Assembly (NCBI RefSeq): GCF_015221875.1
Contig: NZ_JACYGY010000001.1
Location: 4,008,501 to 4,072,500, forward strand
Length of the DNA: 64,000 nt
Origin: Dyadobacter subterraneus
Lineage (GTDB): Bacteria > Bacteroidota > Bacteroidia > Cytophagales > Spirosomataceae
Direction: 5' to 3'
The notes beneath the pieces were generated by a model. The model was not told the DNA's origin and did not search any database. It worked only from the letters and a program-made list of their open reading frames with translations. The position numbers and the translations under genes are program-made. This document shows, one piece after another, positions 35,874-45,471 of this stretch (within the stretch, counting starts at the first letter, position 1; every line of letters begins with the position of its first letter).

Positions 35874-36182
35874 ATGGCTTGGTATCAATATTTCAGCGGT
35901 TTTTGGGCTGGTCTGTTTCTGGCAAATTTTGTCCCGCATTTTGTAAAAGGAATAACCGGAGACGCTTTTCCAACGCCATTTTCAAATCCGCCGGGCAAGG
36001 GTTTATCCTCACCTGTAATCAATATTCTCTGGGCATTTATGAATCTGATTGTAGCATTGTTTCTTATCAGATTTGGCAAAATTTCAATGGGTGATAATTT
36101 ATCTGCAATTCTTTTTTTTGCAGGTTTTGCGCTGATAAGTATTTTTTGTTCAATTCATTTTGTCAACAAAGACAAAGTTTAA
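35874..36182 (+). CDS. Conserved small membrane protein
   Basis: A 102-residue protein with three predicted helices (about 3-22, 47-67 and 76-95) and a conserved loop after the first helix (FPTPFSNPPGKGLSSP). I recall similar uncharacterised proteins in diverse bacteria, which supports it as a real gene. No function is known. It lies between the MFS gene (29-base gap) and the isochorismatase-family gene (23-base gap). Confidence 0.72.
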   Translation: MAWYQYFSGFWAGLFLANFVPHFVKGITGDAFPTPFSNPPGKGLSSPVINILWAFMNLIVALFLIRFGKISMGDNLSAILFFAGFALISIFCSIHFVNKDKV

Positions 36183-36205
36183 ATTCTCCAAATTCTTGAT
36201 TATAC

Positions 36206-36793
36206 ATGGAAAGCAAAACAAAAAATACAGCACTTTTAGTCCTGGATTTACAAATGGGAACACTGGCAAGGCTGGCGGAAAAAGAGAAGCTAATCGCCAA
36301 TGTGGCCGCTGCAATTGCCAGAGCCCGTAGTCAGGAAATTCCTGTCATTTACGTGGTACTGGGTTTCAGAAACGGATTGCCTGAAATCAGTTCCAATAAT
36401 AAAGGTTTTAATGCTTCCAGACAGGTTTTATCACAAGCTAACATGGATGAGTTTGTAGAAATTCACCCGGACATAGCGCCGCTTCCTGGCGACATTACCG
36501 TCATTAAACGTCGTATAAGCGCATTTACAGGCAGTGATCTGGAAGTAATTTTAAGGGCAAAACGAATCGAACATTTAATTTTGACTGGAATTTCCACAAG
36601 CGGCGTTGTACTATCCACGCTGCGTGAAGCCACCGATAAAGATTATCAGCTAACAGTGCTCTCTGACTGCTGTGCGGATCGCGACGAAGAAGTTCACCGT
36701 ATTATGACTACCAAAATTTTCCCCGGACAAGCAGAAGTGCTTACTGTTGCAGCGTGGGATTTATTGTTGAGGGATGAACTTGATATTAAGTAG
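36206..36793 (+). CDS. Isochorismatase-family protein lacking the catalytic Cys
   Basis: A 195-residue cysteine-hydrolase fold protein. The Asp (LVLDLQMG, about residue 14) and Lys (VIKRRISAF, about 101) of the Asp-Lys-Cys triad are present. The nucleophile position in the TGISTSGVVLSTLREA segment is Val, where active enzymes have Cys (G-x-x-T-x-x-C-V). The following SDCCADRDEEVH block is conserved in the same subgroup. It may be a non-hydrolytic binding protein or use another residue. It is probably the last gene of the TetR-MFS group. Confidence 0.85.
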   Translation: MESKTKNTALLVLDLQMGTLARLAEKEKLIANVAAAIARARSQEIPVIYVVLGFRNGLPEISSNNKGFNASRQVLSQANMDEFVEIHPDIAPLPGDITVIKRRISAFTGSDLEVILRAKRIEHLILTGISTSGVVLSTLREATDKDYQLTVLSDCCADRDEEVHRIMTTKIFPGQAEVLTVAAWDLLLRDELDIK

Positions 36794-37002
36794 GGCTTAA
36801 ACACCCGAAGCTGCTCCAATCGCATTATGAATTTGTAAGGTTTTTGTTATCTATCAAATAAAACTAACACCCACAACATTTGTATTTTTCCCAGTATTCA
36901 ACAAAATACTTCCCAAACAAATAGTGTCTTTCCTAAGATTATGGGTAGTAATAATAGGTTGCATGAAAAGCCAATATTACAAATGAACTCCAACCAGGTG
37001 TT

Positions 37003-38352
37003 ATGAAAGCATTATCTGTATATTTAATTATTCTATTATCGCTATTTCCCTCCTTCCTATTTTCTCAGGTTCAGATTCGTCCGCTGCCAGAAGCGGGTTT
37101 TGAAGTCCGGATAAAGAATTTTGTAGATAATATTGAGCTGGTCGATACGCATGAACATTTGATGCAGGAATTTGTCAGCACCCAAAAGTCCGCACCAGAT
37201 TTTATGTTTTTGCTTGCACTTTATGCGGATGATGATATCAAATCGGCGGGTATGGGAAAGCCTGAATTTGCGGAACTGCTTACCAGCAAATACACGGTAA
37301 TGGAGAAATGGAATCTGGTGAAACCGTTTTGGGAGATGTCAAAAAATACAGCTTATAACCGGACTGTTTTGCTCACTATCGATAAACTTTTTGGCATCAG
37401 AGATCTTAATGACGACACAGTCTTGTTGCTGTCTGAAAAACTCAAAAATTCATACAATGGCAAATGGTATGACTATATACTAAAAGAACGGGCAAAAATA
37501 AAGTATGTGATTCAGGACGTCGGTACTGAGCGCTCTAATGATCCTATGTTTCGTTATGTGGAGAAATTTGATGACTTCATCCGAATCCATTCAAAAAATG
37601 AAGTTTTAACTTTGGGAAGCCGCCACGATACACAAATATCGACTCTTGATTCTTACGTTGAAGTATTAAACAGATCTTTTCAGGACGCAATCGGAAGAGG
37701 CATTATCGGCGTAAAATCTGCCCTGGCTTATCACAGAATATTAAAATATGACAATGTTTCCAAGGCTGTTGCCGACAGTGTTTTTGCAAAATTGATGAAG
37801 AGCAAAAACGGTAAAGTTTTCGCATTCGAGGAAGTAAAACCTTTCCAGGATTACATCATGCATCAGATTATCCAGCTTGCTGGAAAGTATGATATTCCTT
37901 TCCAGTTTCATACCGGATTGCAGTCAGGTGATGGAAATATCATCGATAATGCCAATCCTTCTCATATGGCCAATTTATTTTTAGAATATCGAAATGTAAA
38001 ATTTGTTTTGTTTCACGGAGGCTTTCCTTTCGGCGGAATTTTATCAACTCAGGCAAAAAGTTTCAGAAACGTATACATTGATATGTGCTGGTCAGCGGTT
38101 ATTTCACCTTCATATAGTGAACGTTATCTGCACGAGTGGATTGAAACAGTCCCGGCAAACAAAATCATGGCATTTGGTGGCGACTACGACAATGTTGAAA
38201 ACGCTTACGGACATTCTCTGATAGCAAGATCCGTAGTATCAAATGTACTAACAGAAAAGGTTAGAACCGGTTATCTTTCAGAAAATGAAGCCATTGACAT
38301 AGCCAGACGCATACTTCATGATAATGCGATAAATCTGTTTAAAATTAAATAA
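37003..38352 (+). CDS. Secreted amidohydrolase family protein
   Basis: A 449-residue protein with a Sec signal peptide (MKALSVYLIILLSLFPSFLFSQ). The metal-dependent TIM-barrel (amidohydrolase-2 / uronate-isomerase-like) features are DTHEH near residue 47, FQFHTGLQSGDG (about 305), the LFHGGFPFGG strand and AFGGDYD near 390. It should be a periplasmic hydrolase, decarboxylase or isomerase-like enzyme. The substrate is unknown. It is convergent with the hybrid regulator at 38386, and the shared hairpin at 38375-38413 terminates it. Confidence 0.83.
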   Translation: MKALSVYLIILLSLFPSFLFSQVQIRPLPEAGFEVRIKNFVDNIELVDTHEHLMQEFVSTQKSAPDFMFLLALYADDDIKSAGMGKPEFAELLTSKYTVMEKWNLVKPFWEMSKNTAYNRTVLLTIDKLFGIRDLNDDTVLLLSEKLKNSYNGKWYDYILKERAKIKYVIQDVGTERSNDPMFRYVEKFDDFIRIHSKNEVLTLGSRHDTQISTLDSYVEVLNRSFQDAIGRGIIGVKSALAYHRILKYDNVSKAVADSVFAKLMKSKNGKVFAFEEVKPFQDYIMHQIIQLAGKYDIPFQFHTGLQSGDGNIIDNANPSHMANLFLEYRNVKFVLFHGGFPFGGILSTQAKSFRNVYIDMCWSAVISPSYSERYLHEWIETVPANKIMAFGGDYDNVENAYGHSLIARSVVSNVLTEKVRTGYLSENEAIDIARRILHDNAINLFKIK

Positions 38353-38374
38353 AACTACATCTTTACAATTTTTG

Positions 38375-38413
38375 AGAATTCTGTTTCAGGAGTTTGAAAC
38401 AGAATTCTTTTTT
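38375..38413 (+). terminator. Terminator overlapping the 3' end of the convergent regulator gene
   Basis: A perfect 14-bp stem (AGAATTCTGTTTCA, loop GGAGTT, TGAAACAGAATTCT) is followed by six T. The right arm and loop lie inside the last codons of the minus-strand hybrid regulator gene (stop at 38386). Confidence 0.85.
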
Positions 38414-41400
38414 AATGACTGCATAAATTGAAGCGGTGATTTTCCGTATTCCTTTTTAAACGCTCTCGAAAAATTCGAACTGCTTTGCATTCCAACGCGG
38501 TCCACCACTTTATTCATAGCAATGTCCTCATGCGTCATAATCTGGATAGCTTTTTTAAGACGGATTGTCCTGATAAATTCTCCAACCGACTGATCGGTAA
38601 TACTTTTTATTTTCTGATAAAGTTTTGTTCTGCTGATATACAGATGTTTGCATAGAAATTCCACATCAAGATCAGGCTCCTGAATATTGGCTTCAATAAG
38701 CGCCAGCAACGATTGGAAAAATTCCTTATCTTTTTCTGAATGTACAAGTTCTGTTGCTTCCGACAGATAATTTTTTGTATATCTTAATTTTAATTTTTCA
38801 CTTCTTTCAAAGATATTATGAACTGTCAGCAGCAAAAGATCCACACTCAAAGGTTTGGCAAAATAATAATCCGCACCAGATTCCAATCCTTCAATTTTTG
38901 TGGCGAGCGCGTCCTTTGCAGATAAAATGACAAAAGGAATATGGCTGGTTTCAAACTGTTCTTTCACGAGTTTGCAGAGCTCGATACCACTCATGCCCGG
39001 CATCATTACATCACTGATAATCAGATCCGGCACTTTTTCTGACGCAATTTCAAGCGCAGACTTTCCGTCTTCGGCCTCATGGATGTAATAATATTTCTCA
39101 AAAGTCTGCCTCAAAAATAATCGAAGCTCAGCATTATCGTCAACCAGTAAAATGTGTTTATGAACCGCCTGTGCATCCGGTGCAATATCTGTTTCAAGAT
39201 CTGAAAGCGGAGCTAAAATTGAATTATCAACCGGTTCCATCCTTACCTCCGGATCATTGCCAAAGGACGCCCGTTCCGATTCACTGTAATTCTCTTCGCC
39301 AAGCGGAATTCCGATAATGATTTCTGTTCCTTTGAAGGGCTCACTGTAAACGTAAATATCACCTTTATGAAGCTGAGTAAGACTTTTCACCAACGCGAGC
39401 CCCACACCCGACCCAAGCTGCTCTCTGCCAATGCGGTAATACCGGTCAAAAATCCGTGTAATTGCATCGCTGGAAATTCCAATACCTGTGTCGGATACAC
39501 AAAAGTAAAGATACTTCGACGCTCTGTGATTCTCATTCAGCAGCTGAAATCCGACTTCGAAAGATGGTTTAAACTTATCGATATCAGAAAATATTTCAAA
39601 GGAAATATTTCCGCCGGCCTGTGTATATTTGATCGCGTTATTGAGAAGATTTAATAGAATTTTTTCGAGCACCTGAACATCAAACAAACCGGTATGCGGC
39701 CAGTATACATTCTTTTCAGTATGGTCCTTCATTTTCAAACTGATATTCTTACTCGCCGCCAGATTCTGAAAATCAGATACGAGCCCAACGCAGAATTTGC
39801 TGATGTTCAGCGGATGTACCTGCAATTTGATCAGGCTATCCGAAATCTTTTTAAAATTCATCAGCTCACTGATCAGGTTGATCATCCTTCTGGCATTTCT
39901 CAGAATCAGCTGATAAGAATTGTCAATGGAAGCATTTGTATTCTGGCTGATCAGACTTTCAAGCGGACCCAAAATCAGTGTTAAAGGCGTCCGGAATTCA
40001 TGAGAAATATTTGTAAAAAAGGTAAGCTGCTGCTGATAAAGTTCCTCGCGCTGCAAGTGCATTTCCTCTCTCTTTTTTTCATTGATAGCCCTTACTTCAA
40101 TCTCCCTTTTTAAACGGTACCAACGAGCCTGGTAAATATAAATCCCGGAAAGAGCAGAAATAAACAGCAGCAAATATACCATTTTAGCAGCCTCCGATTT
40201 CCACCAAGGCGGTGTGACTACGATTTCAGTTTCTGCCTGGCTCTTACTCCACAGCCCGTCATTGTTAGTTGCTTCTACAATAAATTTATAATGGCTGTAA
40301 TCCAGGTTACTGTATGCTGCCGAAGGATTTTTTCCATCTGTATATTTCCAATCCTTATCATATCCGACCAGCTGATACCGATAGCTGCATTTTAAAGGAT
40401 TTGCAAAATGCATGGCAGAAAAAGAAATGACAAAATTATTTTGTAAATAACTCAATTTCAGTTTCTTACCATAACCTATTGCATTAGAGATGGTTTGATC
40501 AGAAGATTCAGCACTACTATACTCCGGGGTTTTATTATTAATGATAATATTGGTAAGAACCGGCCTGGCTTCTATCCTGTTTGCCTTGATTTCGTCCGGA
40601 TAGAAATAATTCAGACCATTGATCCCACCAAAATAAAGTCTGCCATGTGGTCCTTTATGCGAAGCACGTATCTTAAAACTGTTGCCTTGCAAACCATCAT
40701 TTTTATCATAACGGATCAGCTTTCCGGTTAACGGATCTAAACATTGAAGTCCGTTTCCACCCATCCATAAATTCCCTTTCTCATCCATTTCGATGGTTTC
40801 CACATCATTAAACACACCATAGTTTTCCGCAAAAACCTTTACTGAAAAATCATTGGTCCTGGTTTGTAAAGCCAGTCGGTTCAATCCTCCTCCTATCGTC
40901 CCTACCCAAAATACGCTATCATTTTGCTTGCGTATCTGCGCAGGATAATCTGAGCTAAGCGCGTTTGGTTTTGAAGACGCTTTGAAATAAAACGTATCAA
41001 TTATGTTTCCTTCCGCATCGACCATAATTCGTTTCAGACCGTGCCGGGTAGCAACAAACAATTGAGGTTTCTTTTTATCGGCCAAAATATAATGCCCTTC
41101 CGCATAATATTTGACATGAAACTCATTAGACCGATCTTTCCAGATGACACCTGAATTATCCAGATTTCCAAACCAGATATTACCATAATAATCCTGCTCC
41201 AATGTATTGATGACAAATTTTGGAAACTTTTCATAACCTGACGGCCTCCATAATGTCTTCCGGTCAGGTAGTAAAATTTCTATTCCTTTTGAACTGCCAA
41301 TCCATAAATTCCCATCTTTGTCAAGTATCAATCCGTCGACTACATCATCTTTTAATCTTGTAGTTCCGGAGGAGGTACTGTAATGTGTAAACCTTTTTGT

Positions 41401-42585
41401 ATTAAGGTTATAACGGTTTAAGCCATTAACGTTCGTTGTAATCCACAAATTTTCACCCTCTTCAACAATCGAACGTATATAATTACCGGACAATGAGTTA
41501 GCATCCCCCGGGTTATGTTGAAGTGTATAAAATAATTTCTGATTCAGATCGCAATAGTTAATTCCTCCGCCTGAGGTGCAAACCCACAGACATTCAGATC
41601 TGTCGACAAAAGCCTTGCCAAGAACATTCGAATTAAGGCTAAGCTGTGAGCTCTTGTTGTTGACCGTCTGGATATGATTAAGATCACGATCCAGCCGAAT
41701 CAGGTCTGATCCTGTATTGAGCCAGTATTCGGGCTTTTTGCCCCCTGCAATGCCTGTTATTTCTTTTTCGTTTTTGCTGGTAAACTGCTTTTTTATAAAA
41801 TAATTGGTCTGTGATGAAGTGGCAGAGGAACTCTGTTTTTCAGTTAGAAAAACAGAGTTTCCGGACGTGACCAGTAGATTATTGTTATTATCAAAAAACA
41901 GATGACTCAGTTCAGTTCCCGGCAAGCCCGACACCATAATTTTGACAAAGCGGTTATTTTTATCCAGAGTCCAGATTCCCTCATTACTTGAAAAATAGAC
42001 CTCACCTTTCCGATCGGTAATCATATCAGTAAAACGGACAGCAAACGGAGGGTTCAGTTTTTTCTCTTCAAGAAATTTCCCTTTTACCGCATACAAAGTG
42101 ACATTGAAATCAGCAAAACCATAAATCAGGTTTTCCTTCGATTTTACAACTTTCCAAAATGCCGGACTTACCTTGCTTCCTTTGATAGTAAAGTCAGTAT
42201 ATTTTTCAATTTTTGGATCAAAACATTGCAGTCCGTCTTCCGTGACAAGCCATATAATACCGTTTTCATCCGGAAAAAGATGGATGATTCGATTTTTAAA
42301 AGCATTGCTAAGCGGTATATTCTTGTTATAATAATTTTTAACAGAATACCCATCATACCGATCCAGGCCAAAATTGGTGGCAACCCATATATAACCGTAA
42401 CAATCCTGCGCCACATAATTGGCATCGGTATGTGATAATCCCTCGTCAACCGTCAGATAATTAAATTTATATGGAAATGACTGTGAAAAAGATGATTCGG
42501 GAACCACGCAACTCAATAAAATAGAGATTATGAGTGATATTAAACGATCCCCCTTCCTCATAATCCACAGCTCAATGATGCTCAT
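38386..42585 (-). CDS. Hybrid two-component regulator (propeller, kinase, receiver, AraC; HTCS)
   Basis: A 1399-residue one-protein two-component system. The layout is: signal peptide or anchor, two-component-regulator propeller repeats in the periplasm (about 30-700), a Y_Y_Y domain (about 715-785), a membrane helix (about 795-815), a HisKA domain with NISHEFRTPL (His about 866), a HATPase domain (LLNLLNNAIKYT; DTGIGIS; GVGLAL), a receiver (about 1143-1260, HILLVDDNAE, phospho-Asp in ISDVMMPG) and an AraC-type double HTH (about 1295-1395). It senses a ligand, often a carbohydrate breakdown product, and activates nearby genes. An ATG at 42561 is an alternative start. The target is not evident, and the convergent amidohydrolase is the only close catabolic gene. 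Confidence 0.95.
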   Translation of the reverse strand: MSIIELWIMRKGDRLISLIISILLSCVVPESSFSQSFPYKFNYLTVDEGLSHTDANYVAQDCYGYIWVATNFGLDRYDGYSVKNYYNKNIPLSNAFKNRIIHLFPDENGIIWLVTEDGLQCFDPKIEKYTDFTIKGSKVSPAFWKVVKSKENLIYGFADFNVTLYAVKGKFLEEKKLNPPFAVRFTDMITDRKGEVYFSSNEGIWTLDKNNRFVKIMVSGLPGTELSHLFFDNNNNLLVTSGNSVFLTEKQSSSATSSQTNYFIKKQFTSKNEKEITGIAGGKKPEYWLNTGSDLIRLDRDLNHIQTVNNKSSQLSLNSNVLGKAFVDRSECLWVCTSGGGINYCDLNQKLFYTLQHNPGDANSLSGNYIRSIVEEGENLWITTNVNGLNRYNLNTKRFTHYSTSSGTTRLKDDVVDGLILDKDGNLWIGSSKGIEILLPDRKTLWRPSGYEKFPKFVINTLEQDYYGNIWFGNLDNSGVIWKDRSNEFHVKYYAEGHYILADKKKPQLFVATRHGLKRIMVDAEGNIIDTFYFKASSKPNALSSDYPAQIRKQNDSVFWVGTIGGGLNRLALQTRTNDFSVKVFAENYGVFNDVETIEMDEKGNLWMGGNGLQCLDPLTGKLIRYDKNDGLQGNSFKIRASHKGPHGRLYFGGINGLNYFYPDEIKANRIEARPVLTNIIINNKTPEYSSAESSDQTISNAIGYGKKLKLSYLQNNFVISFSAMHFANPLKCSYRYQLVGYDKDWKYTDGKNPSAAYSNLDYSHYKFIVEATNNDGLWSKSQAETEIVVTPPWWKSEAAKMVYLLLFISALSGIYIYQARWYRLKREIEVRAINEKKREEMHLQREELYQQQLTFFTNISHEFRTPLTLILGPLESLISQNTNASIDNSYQLILRNARRMINLISELMNFKKISDSLIKLQVHPLNISKFCVGLVSDFQNLAASKNISLKMKDHTEKNVYWPHTGLFDVQVLEKILLNLLNNAIKYTQAGGNISFEIFSDIDKFKPSFEVGFQLLNENHRASKYLYFCVSDTGIGISSDAITRIFDRYYRIGREQLGSGVGLALVKSLTQLHKGDIYVYSEPFKGTEIIIGIPLGEENYSESERASFGNDPEVRMEPVDNSILAPLSDLETDIAPDAQAVHKHILLVDDNAELRLFLRQTFEKYYYIHEAEDGKSALEIASEKVPDLIISDVMMPGMSGIELCKLVKEQFETSHIPFVILSAKDALATKIEGLESGADYYFAKPLSVDLLLLTVHNIFERSEKLKLRYTKNYLSEATELVHSEKDKEFFQSLLALIEANIQEPDLDVEFLCKHLYISRTKLYQKIKSITDQSVGEFIRTIRLKKAIQIMTHEDIAMNKVVDRVGMQSSSNFSRAFKKEYGKSPLQFMQSLKKNSVSNS

Positions 42586-43074
42586 TTGTCGGTACTAGTC
42601 AGTATATAATTACAAAGCCGTTTAAAATGGATTTCTATTCGGCAAAAACAGTTTAATATAATTATTTCCTCTATCCATTATATTCTAACAACAAAAATGT
42701 CTTATACAAAAGTGCGCTTGTAGTTCGCGTCTCTAAAAAGAACGATCTGTCAAAAAATATGTATGATTTAACAACTCCTTCGCCTCTTAAAAGCAGTTAT
42801 TTGCATATGTACAATATGTCTTTTTAAACAGTAATTCATTTTAAAATACCATTTGGAAAAACGCTCATTTTTTGAACTACAGATTGAAAAAAGTTCGAAA
42901 AAAAAGGTGTTGGCAATAATGTTAAAAGCTATTCCTAAACCTAAAATGCCCCATGTACGATTAGGCGGCACCAAATTTACAATCAGCATACTTCCTCTGG
43001 CTCTTCCTTAACGAAAGTCAGAGGAATTAAGAGATTAGCAAAATCCGACCTTAGTTCTTGTCAAAACCCAGATC
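42586..43074. other. Divergent regulatory region with one stem-loop
   Basis: About 490 AT-rich bases between the hybrid regulator and the sigma/GntR fusion gene. The only structure I see is TTCCTCTG (42993-43000) pairing with CAGAGGAA (43020-43027) around a 19-base loop, 48 bases before the fusion gene start. It may be an operator or a leader hairpin. No gene is supported; the minus-strand frame at 42768-42989 is not convincing. Confidence 0.4.
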
Positions 43075-44073
43075 ATGCTCAACAGATTAGAAAGTCAGAT
43101 TCCATTTCACGTCAGATCCTCTTTCCTCAAAAATCCGGAATCAGGTTTGGGAATGCTTTTTAAACAATTTTATAATCCCTATTGCAGGTATGCCACGCAG
43201 ATCGTGAATTCAACTTTTGTTGCAGAGGAGCTGGTTAAAAACGTTTTTTTTCAATATTACAGGACAAAAGCCTTTAACAGACTGCATGTTGATTTTCTGG
43301 ATTATTTGCTAAAATCCGTAAAAAATGAATGTTATACTTATTTGAATCTGCAAACCGGCAAACACGCTGCCTTTGTAAATTCCATTGATAGTCCGACTAT
43401 CAGTTTCGTCTCACAACTGGGCAGTACCGACCACTATACCAATTTATTAAGCAGACTATCAGAGACGATACAACAACTTTCGGCTCAAAACCAGCAGATA
43501 TTTTCGCTGAGCTGGTACGACAATAAGAATTATCTGGAAATCGGCCAAAAACTTAATATTTCTCCCAAATCAGCCGAAATTCAATTGCTGAACATTATCA
43601 AAAGATTAACCAGCACACCTATTGCTGTAAAATCTTCGGCCGACAAAAAAAGTCCTTCTGTTGTTCCTGACGTTAACCTGGAAGAAAGAATCATTGATAA
43701 AGGTTACAGGGCAAGGATCAGATATATCAAAAACTCAAAATTTGAAAAAATCTTTTATTTCAATGAAAATTCACGCCTGATAAAACCGAAACAAATTGTG
43801 TTATCGATTCTTAAAGCATTGGGTGAGAATCTTGTTGTCAATGGAGATCGAATGCCCTCGATTGACGTTTTGAGCACTTATATGAAAGTTTCGAGAGATA
43901 AAGTCCAGAAAGCTTATATGGAATTAAGGGAAATTGGCATTTTAACAGCCATTCATGGCAATGGTTATTTTATTTTTAAACCCTCACGCTGGGACGAAAT
44001 TGTGAAGGGTATCGATTTTGAAAACCTGATATTGCGTGAAGATTACCAGCGACTGATACAATCCCTAAAATAA
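43075..44073 (+). CDS. ECF-sigma-like protein fused to a GntR winged helix
   Basis: A 332-residue protein with an unusual architecture. Residues about 22-95 resemble sigma region 2 (LGMLFKQFYNPYCRYATQIV ... AEELVKNVFFQYY). Residues about 128-175 resemble region 4 (LSAQNQQIFSLSWYDNKNYLEIGQKLNISPKSAEI). Residues about 233-305 form a GntR-type winged helix (VLSILKALGENLVVNGDRMPSIDVLSTYMKVSRDKVQKAYMELREIGIL, then HGNGYFIF). A linker of about 55 residues joins the parts. The aspartate-rich polymerase-contact surface of region 2 is weak, so it may no longer act as a sigma factor. Neighbours are an aminotransferase, an exporter and a MocR regulator. Confidence 0.78.
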   Translation: MLNRLESQIPFHVRSSFLKNPESGLGMLFKQFYNPYCRYATQIVNSTFVAEELVKNVFFQYYRTKAFNRLHVDFLDYLLKSVKNECYTYLNLQTGKHAAFVNSIDSPTISFVSQLGSTDHYTNLLSRLSETIQQLSAQNQQIFSLSWYDNKNYLEIGQKLNISPKSAEIQLLNIIKRLTSTPIAVKSSADKKSPSVVPDVNLEERIIDKGYRARIRYIKNSKFEKIFYFNENSRLIKPKQIVLSILKALGENLVVNGDRMPSIDVLSTYMKVSRDKVQKAYMELREIGILTAIHGNGYFIFKPSRWDEIVKGIDFENLILREDYQRLIQSLK

Positions 44074-44169
44074 CAAAAGCCCCAATCCACACAATTTATC
44101 CGGGATATTTTATTAATAGAAATGTGACTAAAAGTGAGAAAGTGAAAATCCGTCAGGTACATTCCTTTC

Positions 44170-45411
44170 TCAGACAAGAACAGCACTCAATTGACTCGAT
44201 GATACCTGTCGTGATTCCAGAAAATATTCCAGCTTGTCAAGAGCCTGGTTCAGTTCATCAACTGTTGGCAAGAATACAATCCGGAAATGATCATCGGTTA
44301 TATAATTGAAACCTGTACCCGGAACTACAAGCACTTTTTGTTCGCAGAGCAGTTCGTAGACAAATTTCTCATCGTTTTGCAGGCCAAATTTTTTAAGATC
44401 TATTTTTGGAAAAACGTAAAGTGAACCCTTCGGTTTAACACAGCTTATACCCGGAATGGATACCAGCCTGTCGTATACAAGATTCATTTGCTTATGTAAT
44501 CTTCCGTTTTCAACAACAAGATCTTTGATACTTTGGTGACCTCCAAGCGCAGTCTGAATAGCATATTGTGTTGGCACATTTGCACAAAGACGCAATGTGG
44601 CCAAAAGAAGGATACCTTCAAGATAAGATTTTGCTTTCAGCTTTGCACCGCTCAAAATCATCCAGCCACCTCTAAAACCGGCAGAACGGTAATTTTTTGA
44701 TAACCCGCCATAAGAAACGCACAACGTTTCACCAACCAGTGTTCCCATCGGATAATGTTTAGCACCATCATACAGAATCTGATCATAAATCTCATCCGAA
44801 AAAATAATAAGTCCGTGCCGTTCAGCCATTCTTGCGATGTTTTCCAGTACATCTTTTTCATAAACGGCGCCCGTGGGATTGTTGGGATTGATCAGCACTA
44901 TTCCTTTCGTTCGCGGAGTGATTTTGCTTTCCATATCGTACAAATCCGGATTCCAGTCAGATTGTTCATCGCACACATAATGAACAGGTTTCCCTCCGCT
45001 CAACGCGATGGCCGTTGTCCATAACGGATAATCGGGTGACGGTACAAGAATTTCATCGCCGGGATTCAAAAGTGCCTGCATGGAAAGCAGAATTAGCTCA
45101 CTTACTCCGTTTCCAATAAAAATATCATTGATTTCAACTCCCTGTATTCCAAGAGTCTGCGTGTGGTGCATCACAGCTTTACGCGCTGAAAACAATCCTC
45201 TTGAATCGGTGTAGCCTTGCGCATTCCGAATGTTCAGGATCAGATCGTGTACAATTTCATCGGGGGAATTGAAACCAAAAGGAGCAGGATTGCCAATATT
45301 CAGATTGTGAATTTTAAAACCCTGACTTTCAAGTTCCAGTGCTTTCTGGTATGTGGCTCCGCGAATCTCATATTTTAAATTATCAAGGCGCTGACTTTTC
45401 AGGAATTCCAT
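44170..45411 (-). CDS. PLP-dependent aminotransferase (AlaA/AspC fold type I)
   Basis: A 413-residue fold type I aminotransferase of the alanine/aspartate aminotransferase group. Visible motifs are NPNNPTGAVY (Asn binding the cofactor), FSDEIYDQILYDG (Asp contacting the pyridine N), the Schiff-base Lys in SYGGLSKNYRSAGFRGGW and the C-terminal substrate-carboxylate Arg in HFRIVFLP. It should be cytosolic and interconvert an amino acid and its keto acid with glutamate/2-oxoglutarate. It lies 60 bases downstream of the RarD-like exporter gene on the same strand and is probably cotranscribed with it. Confidence 0.92.
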   Translation of the reverse strand: MEFLKSQRLDNLKYEIRGATYQKALELESQGFKIHNLNIGNPAPFGFNSPDEIVHDLILNIRNAQGYTDSRGLFSARKAVMHHTQTLGIQGVEINDIFIGNGVSELILLSMQALLNPGDEILVPSPDYPLWTTAIALSGGKPVHYVCDEQSDWNPDLYDMESKITPRTKGIVLINPNNPTGAVYEKDVLENIARMAERHGLIIFSDEIYDQILYDGAKHYPMGTLVGETLCVSYGGLSKNYRSAGFRGGWMILSGAKLKAKSYLEGILLLATLRLCANVPTQYAIQTALGGHQSIKDLVVENGRLHKQMNLVYDRLVSIPGISCVKPKGSLYVFPKIDLKKFGLQNDEKFVYELLCEQKVLVVPGTGFNYITDDHFRIVFLPTVDELNQALDKLEYFLESRQVSSSQLSAVLV

Positions 45412-45471
45412 AATTGGGTATGATATAAGGTTTTAAATCGGCTGAGGAAACTAATGCAGATAAATACCGCT

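Noticed and set aside
42768..42989. Minus-strand 73-codon frame upstream of the sigma/GntR fusion gene
   Set aside because: No family, no plausible neighbour, and the region is a divergent promoter spacer.
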